Assembly: GCA_021648375.1 (NCBI GenBank)
Contig: JAKISW010000022.1
Location: forward strand, 1 to 50,001
Direction of reading: 5' to 3'
DNA length: 50,001 nt
Source of the DNA: Devosiaceae bacterium
Lineage (GTDB): Bacteria; Pseudomonadota; Alphaproteobacteria; Rhizobiales; Devosiaceae
Each line of letters opens with the position of its first letter. Position 1 is the stretch's first letter. The translations under genes and the position numbers were made by a program. The notes under the pieces were generated by a model that ran no database searches, had not been told where the DNA came from, and saw nothing but the letters and a program-made list of their open reading frames with translations. This document shows positions 16,436-23,269 of this stretch, piece after piece.

Positions 16436-18514
16436 ATGAGCAAAAATTCCGCCTCAACACTGAATGATCAACTGCCCCGTGTCACCGTTCTGGATATTTT
16501 GCCGGATTCCGACCCGGATGAGTTGATTGCAATTCCGGCCAATTGGCAAAGCGAAGCCGGGGATGCGCCAAAAATCTTCATTGAAGTTAAGCGTAGTGAC
16601 AGAACAGTACCCGGCCCGGGTGAGCGCATACTTGCTCGCATTTCAAAAGGCAAGGACCAAAAATACAGCGCCCGAACAATGAAAATTCTTGAACGGCCAA
16701 AACGGGCGCAGATCGGAATTATTCGCTTAAGTAAAAATGGCGCTCGATTGATACCCATTGATCGCAAGCAAAAAGAAATGATGGTGTTACCCGAACACCT
16801 CAGCGGTGCCAAAGACGGTGATCTGGTGGAAGTTGAAACCCTGATCAAAGGCCGTGCCATGGTGCCAATGGCAAAAGTTGGCGCCATAATCGGCAATCCG
16901 ATGTCGGAGGGTGCGGTTTCTTTGATCGCCCTGCACAATTTGGAGATTCCATATCGCTTTGATCCAAAGGTGATTAAGGCCGCTGAAGAAATCGCCCCCA
17001 ATGACCAGATAAAGCGTGAAAACTGGCTGCAGATCCCCTTTATCACCATTGATCCGGCCAGCGCCAAAGACCATGACGATGCGGTTTTTGCCCAAAATGA
17101 TCCGGACAAAAGCAATCCCGGTGGATTTTTGGTCTATGTGGCCATTGCCGATGTTGCATCCTATGTAATCCCCGGCTCTGTTTTGGACAAAGAGGCAAAT
17201 CTGCGCGGCAATTCCGTATATTTCCCCGACCGGGTGGTGCCGATGCTGCCCGAGCGCATATCGAACGATCTTTGCTCGTTACGCGAAGGTGAAAACCGCC
17301 CGGCAATGGCCGTCAAAATGGTCATCGACGCCAATGGAAACAAAAAAGACCACTCCTTTCACCGGGTTATAATAAAGGTCGCCTTAAAACTGAGCTATCC
17401 CGAAGCTCAGGCAGCCTTTGATGGTAATCCGGGCGAAGCAGCCACCCCGTTTGTCAAACCCGCCCTCAGCCCCCTGTGGCAGGCATATAAGGCCATGGCC
17501 AAGGCTCGCGAACATCGCGCGCCTTTGGACCTTGATCTTCCAGAGCGAAAAATTGTTTTGAACAAAGACGGTCTGGTCGATCGGGTATTTGTGCCAAAGC
17601 GCATGGAGGCAAACCGTCTTATTGAAGAAATGATGGTGGCTGCCAATGTTTGCGCCGCCCAAACGCTGGAAAAGAAAAAAATCCCGCTGATTTTTCGGGT
17701 TCACGATAGTCCGGGTACTGAAAAACTTGCGGTTTTGAAAGATTTTTTGAAATCTTTAAACATTGATTTTTCCACCTCTGCCTCCATACGGCCTGAGCAT
17801 TTTAATCGCATATTACGCAAGGAAAAATCTAGCGAGCATTCCCATCAGGTTTCTGAAATGGTTCTGCGCTCCCAGGCTCAGGCTGAATATAACACTAAAA
17901 ATTATGGACATTTTGGACTAAACCTAGACCAATATGCCCACTTTACCTCCCCCATTCGCCGCTATGCCGACCTGATAGTTCATCGGGCACTGATCAGCGC
18001 CTGCAAACTTGGTAAGGACGGTTTAAGCAATTCAGAAATCGAACAGCTTAAATCCATATCCGAGCATATTTCCATGACCGAGCGCCGGGCCATGGCTGCC
18101 GAACGCCAGACGACCGACCGATTGATTGCTCAGTTTTTGAGCTCCAAAATATCAGCCCGGTTTAATGGAAGAATATCCGGCATTGTACGCTCCGGCCTGT
18201 TTGTAAGGCTTGATGAAACCGGGGCCGATGGCTTTATTCCTGCCTCTACCCTTGGGCGCGACTATTTTACCTATGTGGAAGAACAGCAGGCCATGATAGG
18301 TCAAAAAAGCGGGGAGAGGTTTCGCCTTGGTGATGAAGTTGAGGTAAAGCTCATCGAGGCAGCGCCAATGGCCGGCGCCTTGCGTTTTGAAATGCTCTCA
18401 ACAGGCGAAAAAGTCGCCCCTCCCGGAAGAGGGAAAAATACCAGATCGACAAAAGCCCGGCCAAAAAGATCGGCAAAATACTCAAAAGGTCGCCAAAGAG
18501 GAAAAAGACGATGA
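16436..18514 (+). CDS. rnr: Ribonuclease R, lacking the usual N-terminal helix-turn-helix region
   Basis: A 3'-5' exoribonuclease of the RNB family that degrades structured RNA. 692 residues. OB/cold-shock parts cover about 10-150. The RNB domain (about 170-510) has FITIDPASAKDHDDAVFAQ with the catalytic Asp cluster, PDRVVPMLPERISNDLCSL and HFTSPIRRYADLIVHR. An S1 domain (about 565-650) and a basic tail (RSAKYSKGRQRGKRR) close it. Most RNase R proteins are about 740-810 residues and begin with a winged-helix domain; here the frame opens only 11 bases after topA, so that region is absent. AAGGA lies immediately before the ATG, an unusually close spacing. The stop overlaps the DUF983 start. Confidence 0.93.
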   Translation: MSKNSASTLNDQLPRVTVLDILPDSDPDELIAIPANWQSEAGDAPKIFIEVKRSDRTVPGPGERILARISKGKDQKYSARTMKILERPKRAQIGIIRLSKNGARLIPIDRKQKEMMVLPEHLSGAKDGDLVEVETLIKGRAMVPMAKVGAIIGNPMSEGAVSLIALHNLEIPYRFDPKVIKAAEEIAPNDQIKRENWLQIPFITIDPASAKDHDDAVFAQNDPDKSNPGGFLVYVAIADVASYVIPGSVLDKEANLRGNSVYFPDRVVPMLPERISNDLCSLREGENRPAMAVKMVIDANGNKKDHSFHRVIIKVALKLSYPEAQAAFDGNPGEAATPFVKPALSPLWQAYKAMAKAREHRAPLDLDLPERKIVLNKDGLVDRVFVPKRMEANRLIEEMMVAANVCAAQTLEKKKIPLIFRVHDSPGTEKLAVLKDFLKSLNIDFSTSASIRPEHFNRILRKEKSSEHSHQVSEMVLRSQAQAEYNTKNYGHFGLNLDQYAHFTSPIRRYADLIVHRALISACKLGKDGLSNSEIEQLKSISEHISMTERRAMAAERQTTDRLIAQFLSSKISARFNGRISGIVRSGLFVRLDETGADGFIPASTLGRDYFTYVEEQQAMIGQKSGERFRLGDEVEVKLIEAAPMAGALRFEMLSTGEKVAPPGRGKNTRSTKARPKRSAKYSKGRQRGKRR

Positions 18515-18945
18515 GCGTAATTATCAAAACCGGACCTCAACCATCCGGCATGCGCCAACCAGATACCATAAGCGAGCGCCCGTGGGCAAAAGCCTTCAGG
18601 CGCGGCTGGATGGGCAAGTGCCCCAATTGCGGACAAGGCAAGATATTTAGTGCCTATCTAAAAGTGAATGATGCCTGTCCGGTATGCCAGGAAGATCTTA
18701 GTTTGCACCGGGCCGATGACGCTCCCCCCTATATTACCATTGTGCTGGTTGGCCATTTGCTTATGGCGACCTTGTTGCATCTGGAAATGGCATGGCGCAT
18801 CCCTGGCATTGTCTATATTTATACTCTTGTTCCGCTGGCCATTATTTTACCCCTGTTATTGCTACCACCGATAAAGGGCGTTGTGATAAACCTGCAATGG
18901 GCAAATCGCATGCATGGTTTTGGTGGTGATGGAGACGATGTTTAG
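18511..18945 (+). CDS. DUF983 family membrane protein
   Basis: A 144-residue protein of unknown function from a family found beside rnr in many alphaproteobacteria. The N-terminal part holds a zinc-ribbon-like unit: GKCPNCGQGKIFSAYLKVNDACPVC, i.e. two CPxC pairs about 20 residues apart. It is followed by the family's HRADDAPPYITI segment. Two hydrophobic spans follow (IVLVGHLLMATLLHLEMAW and IYTLVPLAIILPLLLLPPI), then KGVVINLQWANRMHGF. The ATG overlaps the rnr stop (ATGA), so expression is coupled. The zinc role and membrane topology are inferred from sequence; no reaction is known. Confidence 0.85.
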   Translation: MSVIIKTGPQPSGMRQPDTISERPWAKAFRRGWMGKCPNCGQGKIFSAYLKVNDACPVCQEDLSLHRADDAPPYITIVLVGHLLMATLLHLEMAWRIPGIVYIYTLVPLAIILPLLLLPPIKGVVINLQWANRMHGFGGDGDDV

Positions 18946-19019
18946 CCCCAAAATACCCTGCTTATGGGGCAAATTCGTTTTGTTGACTTATCCCTGTTCC
19001 GTTGCACCAATTCCATTGC

Positions 19020-19047
19020 TTGACATTTGAAGCCAGATATCTATTTT
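19020..19047 (+). promoter_or_regulatory. Candidate sigma-70 promoter for rpmG
   Basis: TTGACA at 19020-19025, a 16-base spacer, then TATTTT at 19042-19047. It lies about 90 bases before the L33 start in the 190-base gap after the DUF983 gene. The -35 box is perfect, the -10 box moderate. Confidence 0.45.
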
Positions 19048-19135
19048 CACCCACAAGTTTAAGCCGTTCGTTGAGTTTCGGCAATTTTTACAAGATGCAA
19101 TTTTTTAAAATTGCAAGTTTTCAGGATTATTGAAT

Positions 19136-19303
19136 ATGGCCAAGGCAAACACCATCAAGGTGAAGATGGTTTCAACAGCTGACACCGGTTTTTATTATGT
19201 GACCAAAAAGAACGCACGTACCATGACAGAAAAAATGGTACAGCGTAAATATGATCCCAAAATTCGCAAGCATGTTGATTTCAAGGAAACAAAAATCAAA
19301 TAG
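19136..19303 (+). CDS. rpmG: 50S ribosomal protein L33
   Basis: A 55-residue protein of the large ribosomal subunit, located near the E site. The translation begins MAKANTIKVKMVSTADTGF, continues YYVTKKNARTMTEKM and ends with KYDPKIRKHVDFKETKIK. This is the proteobacterial L33 form without the zinc cysteines (C- type). Length and ends match the family exactly. It has its own promoter candidate upstream and a strong intrinsic terminator about 50 bases downstream, so it is probably a single-gene transcript. Its place between the rnr/DUF983 pair and pleD/divK follows the Rhizobiales order. Confidence 0.96.
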   Translation: MAKANTIKVKMVSTADTGFYYVTKKNARTMTEKMVQRKYDPKIRKHVDFKETKIK

Positions 19304-19351
19304 ATTTTTGTTTTTCTAGCTTTCTCTACGAGCTTGAAATACATCAACTTA

Positions 19352-19390
19352 AAAAAGCCCGCTTTTCTTCATTGAAAAGCGGGCTTTTTC
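19352..19390 (+). terminator. Intrinsic terminator after rpmG
   Basis: Perfect stem AAAAGCCCGCTTTTC / GAAAAGCGGGCTTTT with a 6-base loop TTCATT, followed by a T-run. The A-rich left side makes it potentially bidirectional. Confidence 0.9.
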
Positions 19391-19716
19391 TTTCAGAGGT
19401 TTTATCTGAACAAAATTAGGGGCTGACCCAAAACGGCTTATCGAAGAGGCCACTCCAACCTTTTTGGGCCAGCTATTCCTACGGGCTCAGGAATTGCGGC
19501 GGACCTGAGCAATAGATCGTAGGATCATACCGTTCCCTTTTGAAATAAATTTCATCCAGGAAGGCATTTGTGCAAATTACTCAGGCTGTGCCTCAAAGCA
19601 AGTAAATCCGCCCCAAAACGGCCCCATTTCGCTAAGGTTAGTGAATCAGTAACCATAACAAATATTGTTAACATGCAATCGATAATGCCATTTGACGACG
19701 TTATGCTGGCATGACT
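19391..19716. other. Gene-free stretch downstream of rpmG
   Basis: I see no credible gene, RNA or conserved site in these 326 bases. Relatives often keep extra genes (for example NUDIX or MFS) around rpmG; none is recognisable here, although the DNA may be a decayed remnant. The last part (about 19640-19690) is AT-rich. Confidence 0.4.
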
Positions 19717-19784
19717 ATGTCTCCGGCATGGCAATGTCTCTGGCATGGCAATGTCTCTGGCATGGCAATGTCTCTGGCATGAGT
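19717..19784. repeat. 17-base tandem repeat, four units
   Basis: Units start at 19717, 19734, 19751 and 19768, consensus ATGTCTCTGGCATGGCA. Unit 1 differs by one base, units 2 and 3 are identical, and unit 4 diverges in its last few bases. The array ends 4 bases before the stop codon of the SMR gene on the opposite strand. Confidence 0.9.
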
Positions 19785-19788
19785 ATGC

Positions 19789-20109
19789 CTACTGGGCAGA
19801 AAAAACTTTTAACCCGATCACACCGAAGACAATCAGGGCAATACTGGCAATTCGCGCCAGGTCCCTTGGGTCATCAAAAAGCATCATGCCCAAAATACTT
19901 ACCCCAACCGCTCCAGTTCCGGTCCATACCGCATAAGCTGTGCCCACGGGAATTGTTTTCATGGCCATTGCCAGAAACTGAAAACTGATAATCATGCCAA
20001 CAATTGTAAAAACTGATGGCCATAGTCGCGAGAATCCATCCGTATATTTCAAACCGATTGCCCAGCCCATTTCAAAAACGGCGGCAATCATTAAATATAT
20101 CCAGGCCAT
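19789..20109 (-). CDS. SMR family exporter, SugE/Gdx (guanidinium) subtype
   Basis: A 106-residue, four-helix proton antiporter working as a dual-topology dimer. Glu13 in AAVFEMGWAIGLKYT is the essential proton/substrate carboxylate of the SMR family. WAIGLKYTDGFSRLWPS and PVGTAYAVWTGTGAVG are typical of the SugE/Gdx branch, which exports guanidinium, rather than the EmrE branch that exports bulky cations. The end GVIGLKVFSAQ is standard. It sits 55 bases downstream of a broken VOC-family gene on the same strand and was probably its operon partner under the divergent TetR regulator. I see no guanidine riboswitch upstream. Substrate is inferred from subtype motifs. Confidence 0.88.
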   Translation of the reverse strand: MAWIYLMIAAVFEMGWAIGLKYTDGFSRLWPSVFTIVGMIISFQFLAMAMKTIPVGTAYAVWTGTGAVGVSILGMMLFDDPRDLARIASIALIVFGVIGLKVFSAQ

Positions 20110-20164
20110 ATATTTTTATTCCTTTTTTTTGAGCGAAGTTCCCTAAACCGGAACTGCCTCAGGA

Positions 20165-20334
20165 CTATATTGCTTTAAAAATTCTGCGTTTGGCGGAATC
20201 GGTTTTATTATACCAGTCGCTTTCAAACTTAGCTTCCAAGCGAAAGTTCTTCACGTAAAATTGGCACGTTGCCTCAACATTTTTGGTTCGGGTCAGGACC
20301 CTAGAATTACCGGGTAGTATGAGGTGCATTTCAT
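20165..20334 (-). pseudogene. Broken glyoxalase/VOC family gene, frameshifted and truncated
   Basis: The ATG at 20334 follows a good AAGGAG site (20345-20350) and starts MKCTSYYPVIL, the first strand of VOC proteins of the TSYYPVIM type, but a TGA stops it after 13 codons (20293-20295). Another frame continues the same protein: TKNVEATCQFYVKNFRLEAKFESDWY, where intact relatives have a TxxVxxTxxFYxxxFxFxxxFESDWYVHL layout. After SDWY the sequence departs and ends at 20165, so most of the domain is missing. The break coincides with GGGTCAGGACCC at 20290-20301, a copy of the interspersed repeat. Its placement divergent from tetR and upstream of the SMR gene suggests it was the regulated first gene. 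Confidence 0.75.
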
Positions 20335-20377
20335 AATTAAAATTCTCCTTGTTAAAATCTTCATACCCGCCCATTAA

Positions 20378-20421
20378 CATACATAGTGTATGCAAATGTA
20401 AATAACATACAGGCTGTATGT
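20378..20421. promoter_or_regulatory. Two palindromic TetR-type operators
   Basis: CATACATAGTGTATG (20378-20392) and ACATACAGGCTGTATGT (20405-20421) are perfect palindromes sharing the form CATACA-N3-TGTATG, with centres 28 bases apart. They fill the gap between the tetR start and the broken VOC gene. The second abuts the tetR ATG. Binding by the adjacent regulator is inferred. Confidence 0.75.
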
Positions 20422-21012
20422 ATGCAAGAAAAATCGACCAATCGCCGCAGTAATACCCAGCGCAGTAATGACACTCGCGCCGCTCTGCTAAAAGCAGCCC
20501 GCCAGCTATTTGTTGCAAACGGATATGCGCAAACGGGAACGCCAAAAATTGTCTCGGCCGCAAAAGTTACCCGTGGCGCGCTTTATCATCATTTTAAAGA
20601 CAAGAAGGATTTGTTTGAAAGTGTAGTAACCCACGAAGCCCAACAGGTTGCAGCACAGATTGACCTTAATTCCCTCAATTCCCTCACCCGCTTTGACAAT
20701 TTAATGGCCGGATGCAACGCCTATTTTGATGCCATGGCAGTGCCGGGGCGCACCCGCCTGCTGCTTATCGATGGCCCATCAATTTTAGGGCATGATCAGA
20801 TGGAATTGATTAACAGCCAAACGGCAGGTGAGAAATTACATCAGGGACTGATATTGGCGATTGAGGACAAACAATTTTCACCCCAATTGCTCACCCCCCT
20901 TACCGAGCTGCTGTCTGCCTGTTTTGACAAGGCAGCGCTGGCTATTGCCCAGGGAGATTCAGCAGAGAATTATAAGGACGCCATTAGATTACTATTGGAA
21001 AGATTTCGCTAA
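20422..21012 (+). CDS. TetR/AcrR family transcriptional regulator
   Basis: A 196-residue one-component repressor. The N-terminal helix-turn-helix (about residues 15-65) reads RAALLKAARQLFVANGYAQTGTPKIVSAAKVTRGALYHHFKDKKDLF, a textbook TetR signature. The remaining helices form the ligand-binding and dimer part, with no recognised ligand. I place the start at ATG 20422, directly after the second palindrome. The frame also opens at GTG 20386, which would put both operators partly inside the gene and is less likely. It probably represses itself and the divergent VOC/SMR pair. It converges on pleD with a 4-base overlap of the ends. Confidence 0.9.
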   Translation: MQEKSTNRRSNTQRSNDTRAALLKAARQLFVANGYAQTGTPKIVSAAKVTRGALYHHFKDKKDLFESVVTHEAQQVAAQIDLNSLNSLTRFDNLMAGCNAYFDAMAVPGRTRLLLIDGPSILGHDQMELINSQTAGEKLHQGLILAIEDKQFSPQLLTPLTELLSACFDKAALAIAQGDSAENYKDAIRLLLERFR

Positions 21013-22379
21013 GCCGCATCAAATTCCACACGATTGCGGCCCAGATTCTTGGCTCGATAAAGCGCCATATCAGCCCGTTTCAACAGCGCATCAGGAGTAT
21101 CTCCGTGCTGATTGCCCAAAGCAACGCCAATGCTAACGGTAATATCCAAAGACAGATTTTCAGAAACCTTAAATCTCGTATCGCCTATGCAGCGCCGAAC
21201 TCTATCCGCAACAGCTTGCGCTTTGGACTGAGAAGTATCAGGCATCAAAACCACAAATTCTTCCCCCCCATATCGGCAAGCCAGATCAATTCCTCGAAGA
21301 CTGCTTTTTAAACGCTGGGCAAATTCCTTGAGCACCAGATCACCAACCGAATGCCCATGGGTATCATTTACCGGCTTGAAACAATCAATATCCAGCATGA
21401 CCAGCGCCAGATCCCGCCCCTGATTTACTGATCTTTCTAACATCAAAGACACATGACGCTCAAAATAACGCCTGTTATAAAGCCCTGTAAGATCGTCAAT
21501 TACTGCCATTGCCATGGTATTATTAACGCTTTCGCGCAATGCAATTGCATATCTGTGACGTTTTATTTGCGTACTTACCCTGGCTGCCAGTTCATATTTT
21601 TCGATCGGACGAACAATAAAATCATTCACCCCAAGCTCAAGACCGCGAACCACTTTAGGGCGGTCCCCCTCATCAGCAATCAGAATAATTGGCAGATTGC
21701 GGGTTTGCTCCAACGTGCGAAACTGCGAACATACCCTTAAAGGATCAAAGCCATGCATGCTCATGGAGACCAGAGCAACTTCATAATCCTTGCCCTCAAT
21801 ATTCATCGCCACCGAGGCAGGGTCGGTAATTATATCCACCTGATGCTTGGGCGTAAGATAAGAAAGCAGACGTTGAGCGCCTCTTTCATTATCATCAACA
21901 ATCAGCACCTTACCGTTTTCAGAGTTTATATTGGCAAGCGCCAGCACCGATTGTTCATCGGCAATTTCCCGACCGGTTTGCGCTCTGGAACGCAATTCAT
22001 CCGTCAGCATTTTTAAACGGACCAGACTTCGAACTCGCGCCAGCAATTGCATATCGTCGGGTGGCTTGGTTAAAAAATCATCAGCACCCGCTTCCAACCC
22101 TTTTATTCTATCTGAGGGCTGATCAAGAGCTGTCACCATAATAATGGGAATATGCTGTGTTGCCGGATTTGCTTTAAGTCTTTTGCAGACTTCAAACCCA
22201 TCCATTTCCGGCATCATAACATCTAAAAGTATGATATCTACATTGGTATTGGCGCAAATTTCCAACGCTTCAACGCCTGAGTTGGCTGTAAGCACATCAA
22301 AATATTCCGACGTTAACCGGGCATCCAAAAGCTTTACGTTCGTTGGAATATCATCAACAACCAATATACGCGCGCTCAT
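21009..22379 (-). CDS. pleD: PleD-type response regulator diguanylate cyclase
   Basis: PleD makes the second messenger c-di-GMP at the stalked or old pole during the alphaproteobacterial cell cycle when phosphorylated by DivJ/PleC. 456 residues. The first receiver (about 3-120) has Asp53 in DIILLDVMMPEMDG and a Lys in FLTKP. The second receiver (about 157-280) is degenerate: its phosphorylation strand reads ALVSMSM without Asp, as in Caulobacter PleD. The GGDEF domain (about 300-455) has active site RYGGEEFVVLMPD, with the inhibitory I-site RGID just before it. It lies downstream of divK on the same strand, separated by 55 bases that contain a possible CtrA box. Confidence 0.95.
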   Translation of the reverse strand: MSARILVVDDIPTNVKLLDARLTSEYFDVLTANSGVEALEICANTNVDIILLDVMMPEMDGFEVCKRLKANPATQHIPIIMVTALDQPSDRIKGLEAGADDFLTKPPDDMQLLARVRSLVRLKMLTDELRSRAQTGREIADEQSVLALANINSENGKVLIVDDNERGAQRLLSYLTPKHQVDIITDPASVAMNIEGKDYEVALVSMSMHGFDPLRVCSQFRTLEQTRNLPIILIADEGDRPKVVRGLELGVNDFIVRPIEKYELAARVSTQIKRHRYAIALRESVNNTMAMAVIDDLTGLYNRRYFERHVSLMLERSVNQGRDLALVMLDIDCFKPVNDTHGHSVGDLVLKEFAQRLKSSLRGIDLACRYGGEEFVVLMPDTSQSKAQAVADRVRRCIGDTRFKVSENLSLDITVSIGVALGNQHGDTPDALLKRADMALYRAKNLGRNRVEFDAA

Positions 22380-22415
22380 TAATCTCTCCGCAAGCTACAA
22401 AAATATTCCAGGCAA

Positions 22416-22430
22416 TTAAATAAAATTTAA
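22416..22430 (-). promoter_or_regulatory. Candidate CtrA box upstream of pleD
   Basis: TTAA-N7-TTAA (TTAAATAAAATTTAA), matching the CtrA consensus spacing, 37 bases upstream of the pleD start. The region is AT-rich, so chance occurrence is possible. CtrA control of cell-cycle signalling genes is well known in this class. Confidence 0.35.
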
Positions 22431-22434
22431 AAAA

Positions 22435-22809
22435 TCAGTTTGCTTTGCCAATATAGTTGGCAATAGTTTCTAAAAAGTGAGGCACCGAAATAGGCTTGGA
22501 AATATATCCCTCGCATCCCCCGGCCAGAATTCTCTCCTCGTCACCCTTCATGGCAAAAGCTGTGACAGCAACAACAGGAATATCGCGCAATTCATCATCC
22601 TCCTTGAGCCATTTTGTTACCTCAAGGCCAGAAACTTCCGGCAATTGTATATCCATTAGAATCAGATCCGGGTGATGGGCGCGGGCCAGATCAAGCGCTT
22701 CCATACCATTAGCGGTCTGGATTGTTAAATACCCCTGAGATTCCAATAAGTCATTGAAAAGCTTCATATTAAGCTCATTGTCTTCCACAATCATCACAGT
22801 TTTATTCAT
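22435..22809 (-). CDS. divK: Single-domain response regulator DivK
   Basis: DivK is a receiver-only protein that, when phosphorylated, blocks the CckA-CtrA pathway through DivL. 124 residues from ATG 22809; an upstream ATG at 22836 would add an unlikely leader. It shows the acidic pair VMIVEDNELN, phosphoacceptor Asp53 in LILMDIQLPEVSG, Thr in VVAVTAFAMKGDEERI and Lys in GYISKPIS. The sequence EDNELNMKLFNDLLESQGY is the known DivK signature. There is no output domain. With pleD directly downstream this is the classic divK-pleD pair, here next to dinB as in other Rhizobiales. Confidence 0.95.
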   Translation of the reverse strand: MNKTVMIVEDNELNMKLFNDLLESQGYLTIQTANGMEALDLARAHHPDLILMDIQLPEVSGLEVTKWLKEDDELRDIPVVAVTAFAMKGDEERILAGGCEGYISKPISVPHFLETIANYIGKAN

Positions 22810-22919
22810 AAAATTATTCCCAGGCTTTATTGCCAACTCGACAAAACTCGTATCATTCTAATATTATGTGCTTTAGCACCAAATCCTTACAATTCATCTA
22901 CGGTTAAACGCAGGCCAAA

Positions 22920-23240
22920 ATGCAAGATAAACCTTTTTCATCGCCAGATAATGCACACCAGAACCATCAGGGTAAAATATTGAGCGAAGCAGGACTTGGT
23001 TTTTTGCTCAATGCCCCTGAGGAATTGCTGCGCTTTATGGACGTTTCCGGCTATAATCCTGATAGCTTGCGAAAGGCTTTAACAAGTCCCGAACTGGAAC
23101 TGGCCATATTGTCCTATTTTGCAAACAACGAGCCTGCATTGCTGGCCATGTGTGCAAATTCTGGAATTAAACCTTCAAGATTTATGAGCTTTGTGCAAAA
23201 TCAGCAATCTAATCAGGAAACTGAAACCTCAATATCTTAG
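22920..23240 (+). CDS. DUF3572 family protein
   Basis: A 106-residue, likely all-helical protein of unknown function, conserved between divK and dinB in Rhizobiales. The core (about 28-95) contains GLGFLLNAPEELLRFMDVSGYNPDSLRKAL, then LELAILSYFANNEPALLAMCANSGIKPSRFM, which matches the DUF3572 pattern of three helical pairs. It is divergent from divK across a 110-base gap and 29 bases upstream of dinB on the same strand. No catalytic residues stand out and no signal peptide is visible. The family call is fairly sure, the role unknown. Confidence 0.8.
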   Translation: MQDKPFSSPDNAHQNHQGKILSEAGLGFLLNAPEELLRFMDVSGYNPDSLRKALTSPELELAILSYFANNEPALLAMCANSGIKPSRFMSFVQNQQSNQETETSIS

Positions 23241-23269
23241 GACTTCAAGACAATCGGACATAGGGCAAA

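Noticed and set aside
16212..16460. Minus-strand frame with repeated AAGFF units resembling membrane repeats
   Set aside because: It is the antisense of the lysine-rich KKKPAA tail of TopA; the repetition comes from that tail.
19717..19784. Repeat array considered as a CRISPR
   Set aside because: The 17-base units are directly contiguous with no spacers, and no cas genes are in the window.
20110..20378. Guanidine (ykkC-type) riboswitch upstream of the SMR exporter
   Set aside because: The upstream DNA is the broken VOC gene and TetR operators; I saw no conserved ykkC-type motifs.
20165..20563. A 132-codon minus-strand frame spanning the tetR start
   Set aside because: Its first half is antisense to tetR and the operators. 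Only the last part encodes recognisable protein, which belongs to the broken VOC gene that starts in another frame at 20334.
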